Positions 56,966-64,000 of a stretch of DNA of 64,000 bases are shown piece by piece. The position numbers and the translations under genes are program-made. The notes beneath the pieces are model-generated. The model made no database searches and was not told the origin of the DNA. It saw nothing but the letters and a program-made list of their open reading frames with translations. The first letter of the stretch is position 1; every line of letters begins with the position of its first letter. Origin of the DNA: Polytrichum commune (Eukaryota > Streptophyta > Polytrichopsida > Polytrichales > Polytrichaceae); contig OX485805.1 of NCBI GenBank assembly GCA_950295325.1, positions 46,460,758 through 46,524,757 of the forward strand, in the 5' to 3' direction.

Positions 56966-57714
56966 GGGGGGGGGGGGTCACTCTACACTTGATTTATGTA
57001 TACACGTGCGAGAATCCCTTACTTAATGGGGGGGGGGATTTGCCTTCCTTCGTTGAATATTTTCCACCTATAAGTAGCTAAATTTATAGTGGATGGTATT
57101 TTCTGTCACCCTATCATTATATATAAATTTTAGAGGCGCATAATTATAATCACCCTATCTTATTTATAAGTAGTAGAAATTTCATGTCAACAATATGCAC
57201 ATACATTACGCATACAATACATTATTCTTACATTACATTGCACAAATATTACTCTACACATTCCACACACATACAACCATCATACTATAAAGTTTAGCAT
57301 ATTGTGTATGGTTCTTGAACCCCCCCAAAAACCCTAAATAAGCCAGCCAACCCTTTCATTGCTAGATGACGGTACTTTTCATCCAAAGGTGACTACTCCA
57401 ACAAATCCATCCACAAGTTCACATACATGTTGCTTATTTCTCATCGAATGCCACTAATGGCAAATGATTGATGTTGAACCTATAAATAAATAAAATATAA
57501 ACTTAACTTAATTTATGCTACTTTACATCTAAATTTTGAAAATGTCACAACTTAAACCACACCGTACATTATATATAATTCCCAAATTCACATTCAAAGG
57601 ATGCTATTGCATATCTTTAAAATGTAAAAATTATGTGTCTTGAACAAAATCCACCCTACATTTTCTCGCACGTGGTTTTCTACATTTTTGCCAGTGCCTG
57701 GCCCTAGGTGGCAA
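56966..57714. mobile_element. G-run TIR element, copy 2 (749 bp)
   Basis: Starts with G12 (56966-56977), has a second G11 run at 57028-57038, and ends in CCC (57712-57714). The terminal regions are inverted: TACACGTGCGAGAAT on the left and CCACGTGCGAGAAAAT on the reversed right, both containing CACGTG. Non-coding. Confidence 0.6.
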
Positions 57715-58530
57715 CTAGAGAAGGTGTCATACGACACTTGGTGGTACATGGCAAGTCACCACTATAATTAACATAACACACCAAGTTTAGTGCCGGACTA
57801 ACTCAAATGTTTAGTGTAGATCTTTATGTTATATAGATAAAAGGTAGTATTTTTCAATTAGAAGTTATAGCAACATGTAACTCCAAGTGGTCACCGACCC
57901 TAAAAGGAAAAATCTTTGCACCAACGATCTCGAATTTATGAAGCACTAACTGACATTTAAGTATATTTGGACAAACCGCTTGTTAAAAATAATGGGGGAT
58001 GTGCACTTGTGGAGACAAAGACATCAAACAACAACAACAAAAGCAATAACACAAGAACCATGACTTTGAATGCTTATATTTCATGTTTGCCAACCACTAT
58101 ATTTGTGTAATGCTACAATCCAGTATACATCTTACTGGCAGTTGGAATTGTCCAACCATTCGTGCATAGATCCAAATATACTTACATCCTCGTTTATTGT
58201 AGAAGGAGCATGTTGGGCATGCATTGCAATATTGGCTAGTATTATATTAGGGCACGACCAAAGAAATTATAAAATCAAGTGATTGTATTGGTTCGAGAGC
58301 TAAACCTTGGAACCAAGGAGTCGAAGTGCAATGTACGACAAATTGGAAGTGATGTTCTGGGACATTGTTTTCCCAAGAAATGCCGTTGGTCTTATCTAAA
58401 GAAAGCATTCCCTAGAATTTGAGAATCCACCCTAGAAAGCTTGGGTCCAATCGTGCGTCGAAAACCAAAGTTCGTTAAGAATATGACATGATATTTATCA
58501 TGTAGATCATTCATAAATGGATTATTAAAT
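57715..58530. other. Intergenic, nothing recognised
   Basis: No credible gene. The 70-codon frame at 58070-58282 shows no known domain. Confidence 0.4.
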
Positions 58531-58790
58531 AAATAACCAACTTCGGGCAATCCGACGTGAATTTGAGTTTATTGGCCCTACCCTGTTCAGGAATCCTCTT
58601 GGTGCAGGGTGGGGTTTACTGCCTACTTTGCGTGGGTGGGCTCTTGGCTTCCTACCTGCCTTGCTAGTATTTTCCCGTCAAGTAGAGAGAAGATTTCACA
58701 ACAGGAATCGAACCGCCAACCATTCCATTATGAAATGGGTACCTCTCCACTATCACCCGGTAGTTTAGGGTCATCTCGGACATAGATCAT
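58531..58790 (-). mobile_element. tRNA-derived SINE (Au-like), fullest copy
   Basis: On the minus strand an exact pol III B box GGTTCGATTCC lies at 58714-58704, with an A-box-like TGATAGTGGAG about 35 bp upstream (58745-58757). The tRNA-unrelated body contains GTAAACCCCACCCTGCACCA, AGAGGATTCCTGAACAGGGT, AGGGCCAATAA and AATTCACGTCGGATTGCCCG, and ends in a short AT-rich tail. The body resembles the plant Au SINE from memory. Fragments of the same family lie at 6098-6240 and 23329-23432. Confidence 0.7.
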
Positions 58791-59660
58791 TCGTATAATA
58801 CAATTTAGAACACAAAATTGATGTACATGATCATAGAATTAGCATTGAAAATTTTGGGTTAGTTTGTTGAAACCCATTCATGATAAATTTCCCATTTCCC
58901 CCCCTCTTCCACCCCCACCTTTGATTCATTCATCTTGCTAGAATAATTTGGGGTCTTTGACACCGATTCGAGTTTCAAAGTGTCTTAAAACGTAATCTCC
59001 AATCTCTATACTATTGTGATGTGTTTTTTTGGATGAATGAGAGATGTGTTCATATTCAATAATCTCCTCTCATGTCCTTCTAGCTATGTAAAGTATGAAC
59101 ATACGGTTTTAATGTCCATGACTTAAAATGGAACCAATAAATTACATTTTTAACATACCACAACCCTCTCTTGACCAATTATAACACTCCATGTTAATAA
59201 ACCTTACTTTTTATACTTTCCTCCTCTTCTTTCAATGCTGGGGGGTTGGACTCTTCATACCACGTACAGACCAACATGAGTGTAAAGAGGCGTATTATTT
59301 GAGGTATTCAAATATATAGTACACATAAGGAAAAGGCATTCTTTTTCTCCAATGTGTACATTTAAAATGGTTATTAAGACTTTGAAGTAAGGATAGATGT
59401 ACGAAAGCCCCCCCCCCCCCAAGATTTATAGAAAATTTGATAGTAGATTTGTTAAATTCATCCCATTTTATGTTTTCATCCACTATCATCATAAGATAAT
59501 ATAGTCCTCAATGACTACCCTATTCATTCTTGTTAGGATTTGCATTTGGGTTTTAGGTTTTCACAAAATGGAGGCTATTGGAGCGCTCATGGGCTCCCTT
59601 GAGCTTTTCTCTTTGGATTATGGCTAAGTTATTGTGAACTTGTCTTTGTTTGTTTGATGC
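58791..59660. other. Intergenic, nothing recognised
   Basis: AT-rich with a C11 run near 59409. No gene. Confidence 0.4.
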
Positions 59661-59942
59661 AATCATTGAGTTACATGCTATGGATGGAAAAATAAATTCA
59701 ATGCCTTTCTCATTGGAAAGAGAAAGTGAATTTTATGTAATAAAAACCTAATCAAATCATGATATAAACATTGAATATGTAGTGGAGGCATTCACGAGTC
59801 CATTTTCTAGCCTACTGTCAATACGTATACATTTGTTTTTCCTCTATGTACTTCTTGTATATGGGAACTTTCTGATTTTATAGTAACCCACACATGTCAT
59901 TTAAATTTCCAATGAAGAGTGCACCCCCCCCCAAGGGTATCC
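59661..59942 (-). mobile_element. LINE 3' end, 5'-truncated copy
   Basis: Homologous to 52173-52456 along its whole length: TTATGTAATAAAAACCTA, TATGTAGTGGAGGCATTCAC, CCAATGAAGAGTGCACCC all have counterparts in order. The coding part is absent. Confidence 0.55.
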
Positions 59943-60975
59943 TTATGGGTGAGCTCACCACAAAATTGTGGTTGTACTAATGAATATTCAAACCAGAGTA
60001 TTTTCCATATCTTATTTTGTCAAGGACTTTGTGCTTTACACTTACATGACAAAGGGATGCAATCTACATCCACATACACAATTTCTATAAGCCTCAACAA
60101 ATCTAAATTCCATTATTATTTTTACACTTTTGGGTTGTAAACTTAATCAAATACATTATTTTGCGACAAGGAGAATACAAAAAGATAAACTCATGTGTGA
60201 CATTGATGATCATAATACTATGTATGTGTTTGCATGAAAGGACACTCGTGTTGTGTGTTTTAATTTATATTTTTATTAGCATTGAGATATCCAACCAATT
60301 TGAAAATTTCCCTTAGAAAATGAGTTAATTCACATAGGATTGTGATTTACACATTTGGCTAGAGATGAAAACATGCACACCTTTTGTGAATGGAGAGACC
60401 CCAATTGAGCCTCTTAGACGCTTAAGTGTTAATGCTTTAGTCAATAGATAAGCATTTGATGAATGTTTTTGCTCTAATGTTTTACACATTAGAGCAATGT
60501 GGTATTGCAATCATTTTCCTTAGAAGATAGCAATGAACATGTACAAGTTTAGAGAGCTATGTTCCAACTTAGCAACTTTCACTTTTGAAGTTTTGAAGTG
60601 TGAGGATGATGCATTTTTTGACATCCACAACTAGCATCACTTCAATAAGTACTTTAATCATCCTTGGTCACCTATGACAAGTTCCCCTCGTGCTTCTATT
60701 TCTATTATCAAATACCTCACACATCTTATCCTAAACAAAAGGAAACTTGAAAACAAACAAACAAACACATGTCCTCCCACCTTATTGAATTGGAATAATT
60801 TGCACACCAAAAGAGCCCACCTCACAGAGGCATCACACCTCTTGTTGCATCACAGATGACCGTGATCAACAACAAGCAAACGGGCTCACAATCATGTTGG
60901 TACCTACCTACGGGCGTTACTTTTTATTTTTTATTTTATTTTATTTCTACTAGTCCAATGAACCTAAAGGAAGTA
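59943..60975. other. Intergenic, nothing recognised
   Basis: AT-rich, with a TTTTATTTTATTT tract near 60925-60948. No gene. Confidence 0.4.
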
Positions 60976-61262
60976 CACTAAATGTGATATTTAGTGTCAC
61001 TATGGTAGCTTTTTGGATGACATTGCTTATGAATAAGTGAACAAATACTATCACGGATGATGGATGAGTTCATCCATTGGCCAAAACCCTACCTTCTCAG
61101 CAACTTGTGATGAAATATTGTCATGGATGGTTGAAATTTGGATGGAAAATCCCTTGGTTGACAGTTTTTGCAACATTGTAACCCTATACCCCCCCCCCCC
61201 CCAATTTATAAAAAAATAAAAAAATACAAGGAATGACAAATCATGTTGGGTTAACAGTTCAT
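60976..61262 (-). mobile_element. TA-flanked MITE family B, truncated inverted copy
   Basis: Starts CACTAAATGTGATATTTAGTG after TA and is the reverse complement of the 25-kb copy (GGCCAAAACCCTACCTTCTC, CAACTTGTGATGAAATATTG), ending at about 61262 without the other terminus. It carries a C14 run (61189-61202) at the position of the G-run in the other copies. Confidence 0.7.
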
Positions 61263-61994
61263 GGTATAACCATGTCCAACAATATCCTCTCACTAGAGTG
61301 GAGCATATGCTTTGATGGTGAGTAACAAGGACGTTGTTTACAATGTTTTGTGTTCATTTTGATATCCTAAGGGGGACATCTCTTGATCAAACATCAACCT
61401 TATTTGAACAATCAACTTTGGGTGCAAAGTGGTTCCATATCCTTCTAAAACAAACACTAGTAGTATTACTCTAAGGATCAATACAACATATCATTGGTTG
61501 TGATAGTCAAAATGCCAATGCTCAACACCCGCTTAAACACCAACCACTATAGACACACTTGTGTGACTGCTTGAGAAGATCACATAGTACACGCTCCTTG
61601 AAACTTTGTCACATAATTAATGAAGGTGAGTTGTCTTCATCTCGTTCTTTTGGCATTGGATTCACGCATGCTTGTTAACGGACTCACTTTTGTTTTGAAT
61701 TTCTTACTACACATAAGAAAAGATCATGTTAACCCTCCTAGAAGTCACCGTAATAAGCTCATCTACCTTACACCATACTAACACTAGGACTAGTGACCGG
61801 TTCACACCAGTGGGAGAGTTGCCATCTTGATAGGAGTTCTTGTCTTGTATACACTAATGAAACTATAATTAATTATAACTAGCGATATTATTATGAGTAG
61901 GACCAAAAAATCTTTATTGGGTAACAATAAATTATGCAAAGAGATGCACTTTCCCTATCAAGAAGGACTCCCTCCTACTACCCATGACTAACTA
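61263..61994. other. Intergenic, nothing recognised
   Basis: No open frame with a domain. Confidence 0.4.
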
Positions 61995-62389
61995 CAATCC
62001 ACCCTCGATAAATGTTACACTTATAAACGTTAACTCATTATATTTGTTAACAAAATCGTACTCCCCTCATATTGCTAACTAGAATGTTAACTATGTTAGA
62101 TGTTAACAACAATTTACTCCCCTCTTTGTTAATTTGCCACTTATAAATGTTAAGCTACGAAATACATCCAATATTGTGTGATGACATCCATTACATTGAC
62201 TCACAACCTTTCAAAGTGGCAAAAGCCACCAAATTTGACTTTTGTGATCAAATTATTCATCCATAATTGTAGTGCATTTATATTTGTTAAGCATTCAAAA
62301 AGCTCCCTTTATAACTGTTACAATGTTCACTCACTATAAATGTTAGGAAAAGTTTACTCCAGAGCCTAACATTTGTAGAGGGTGGACTG
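61995..62389. mobile_element. pogo/Lemi1-like MITE (395 bp)
   Basis: Ends CAATCCACCCTCGATAAAT and ATTTGTAGAGGGTGGACTG are inverted and flanked by TA. The interior is AT-rich with repeated TGTTAAC motifs and no ORF. The termini match those of the coding relic at 33931-34656. Confidence 0.8.
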
Positions 62390-63033
62390 TACTACCCAGG
62401 ACCAACGATTGGCCTTACTGTGGACATGGTACCAGATTGTCATATTACATGTGGTCAAACGACGATGCCCATAATCGGCCGAACATTATCGATCATACAT
62501 CGCTACGACACTTCCACAACCACCAACTTATGCGACCTCGTAATTGGACCAAATTCGGCCAACCCTTGTTGTTTCAATGAACCGAGTCCCAAAGGCACCA
62601 ATCGGAAGCATGCGAAATATATTGGACCCCCCCAACTTGTGAGGTGGCGCTCCCTCGGCCTACTACATATCACCTCTATACACCTCATTCTCCATTGCGA
62701 AAAACACACACGACACCATTGGAGGCGGGTGCACGAATCGAATCAATCCAAATGATTTTGCGATATCCTCAATTAATGGCACTCGCCCATGACTCGCGTG
62801 GGCGGCCATATGTGCCACTACTTACGAAGGCCCTTTCCTTCCCCAATTGGCCCGGTTGAGGACAAGGGCCGTTTGTTTGGAGCCAATATAAAGCTGAGGT
62901 GGAGAGGTGGGGGCAAGCCACCTAGACTCCTAGTGGGGTGTGGGAGGTGAGTATTGGATTCGAGGAGTCAAAACGCAAAGGCTTGACTTGGAGCTCAAAA
63001 TAGAGCAGGCCAACAATAGCCCATACCGCCCCC
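62390..63033. other. GC-richer island, no gene assigned
   Basis: Open frames on both strands (plus 62420-62755, minus 62503-62709) cover a stretch with more balanced composition than its neighbours. No domain was recognised. The adjacent gap prevents a fuller reading. Confidence 0.3.
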
Positions 63034-63233
63034 NNNNNNNNNNNNNNNNNNNNNNNNNNNNNNNNNNNNNNNNNNNNNNNNNNNNNNNNNNNNNNNNNNN
63101 NNNNNNNNNNNNNNNNNNNNNNNNNNNNNNNNNNNNNNNNNNNNNNNNNNNNNNNNNNNNNNNNNNNNNNNNNNNNNNNNNNNNNNNNNNNNNNNNNNNN
63201 NNNNNNNNNNNNNNNNNNNNNNNNNNNNNNNNN
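63034..63233. other. Assembly gap, 200 N
   Basis: Exactly 200 N, a typical scaffolding placeholder; the true length is unknown. Translations through it are meaningless. Confidence 0.99.
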
Positions 63234-64000
63234 CCATTGCATCATCTGAATAGGAATTGTATATCCTAGGACATCTCCCAATCAACTACCCATGGGCAAG
63301 GTGGGTTGACCCTCGAGGTAGAAGTGGCTAAAACCAACACTTAGGTGCTTTCTTGTTAGTAATGTGAAATGGGATTCCAATGCATCAAATTTTGGTTTAT
63401 TTGAAATTTGTATGCAAAAGTTATAAGGATTCGAAGTTTTTATTGATAGATGAGTTAGAAGTAATATAAGAGTCTACTGATGCTAAGGTGGTTGATATTT
63501 TCAAAATCAATGTGTATTCATTGCGTAAGATTTTAGTGGTTTTTTTTAGCACCATATAACTTAACATGTTTCAGAGGTCATCTGTGGGATTACACACACC
63601 TGTCATTTGGTGGTGGTGGTGAGGGGGGGGGGGGGAGGGTTTAACGTGTGTCTTGGTTCCCACTGGACTAAATCATGGCCTTGGATCTTGAATTAAGGGT
63701 CAATTCATATAGAATAAAAACCATTTGAGGTATACAATATAACAATGGTTCTTCTTCTTTTCACCGGAAGTATTCAACCCTTACATGCACCAATATACAT
63801 TTAATTACGACCTGAATAATAGTTTGTACAAGTCCTCGAGAAGTATTGAAGTTACATTTACTAGGCCTAAGGGACAGATTATATATATATATATATATAA
63901 CACAACCTAGCCTAAAGAGGAAGTTAACAAACAATCATATGCAACAATAGTGATAAAATTTACATGGTATGCACTTGACTCTAGGTCATTTATACCAACC
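63234..64000. other. Intergenic, nothing recognised
   Basis: Contains GTGGTGGTGGTGA followed by a long G-run near 63625-63636, and a (TA)n tract at about 63880-63899. No gene. Confidence 0.4.

Noticed and set aside
62922-63285. Open frames through the N gap
   Set aside because: They are artefacts of reading through undetermined bases.

Overview
This is 64 kb of nuclear DNA from a land plant. The evidence is a plant-type multi-TPR gene with one intron, a PGG-type (ankyrin-associated) membrane-domain exon behind a canonical polypyrimidine/AG splice acceptor, plant-style MITEs, a pogo/Lemi1-like element, a tRNA-derived SINE, and non-LTR and other transposon relics. Long AT-rich intergenic stretches and a 200-N scaffold gap (63034-63233) point to a large, repeat-rich draft genome. 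The style of the LINE relics makes me think of a fern or another non-angiosperm, but the sequence alone does not settle that. There are no prokaryotic operons, rRNA genes or CRISPR arrays.

Layout: 1-1.5 kb is a tandem duplication without a gene. 1.5-2.3 kb is the last exon of a four-TM PGG-domain protein. 2.3-4.9 kb holds dispersed repeats related to the 3' end of that exon. 4.9-5.9 kb is a TIR element. 6.1-10 kb is a SINE fragment and a decayed transposon ORF with five in-frame stops. 10-24 kb is a repeat field: a hairpin MITE, a G-run TIR element, inverted pairs of a ~220 bp repeat, and a fold-back element with a 166-bp tandem array. 25-30 kb holds a TA-flanked MITE, a large inverted repeat enclosing a second G-run TIR element, and a LINE zinc-finger relic. 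31-38 kb contains a deleted pogo-like transposon with the C-terminus of its transposase, plus several MITEs. 39-42.6 kb carries the one clearly complete gene, the TPR protein on the minus strand, with poly(A) signals, CDS, long 5'UTR and TATA box all visible. 43-52 kb is again repeats and MITEs, some abutting. 52.2-53.4 kb is a LINE 3' part with an intact 201-codon ORF ending in a PD-(D/E)XK-like domain. 54-64 kb holds weak exon-like signals, a third G-run element, the best SINE copy, a second pogo-like MITE and the assembly gap.

The two host genes are independent of each other. Most of the structure is the record of transposition. Two MITE insertions can be compared with paralogous unoccupied sites inside the same window, which supports a TA target duplication. 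Three elements share an unusual architecture of two G-runs about 50 bp apart plus a CACGTG in the terminal repeats. This TE family is the best candidate for something undescribed here. Pattern matches were made by eye, so boundaries are approximate to a few bases unless a motif fixes them.
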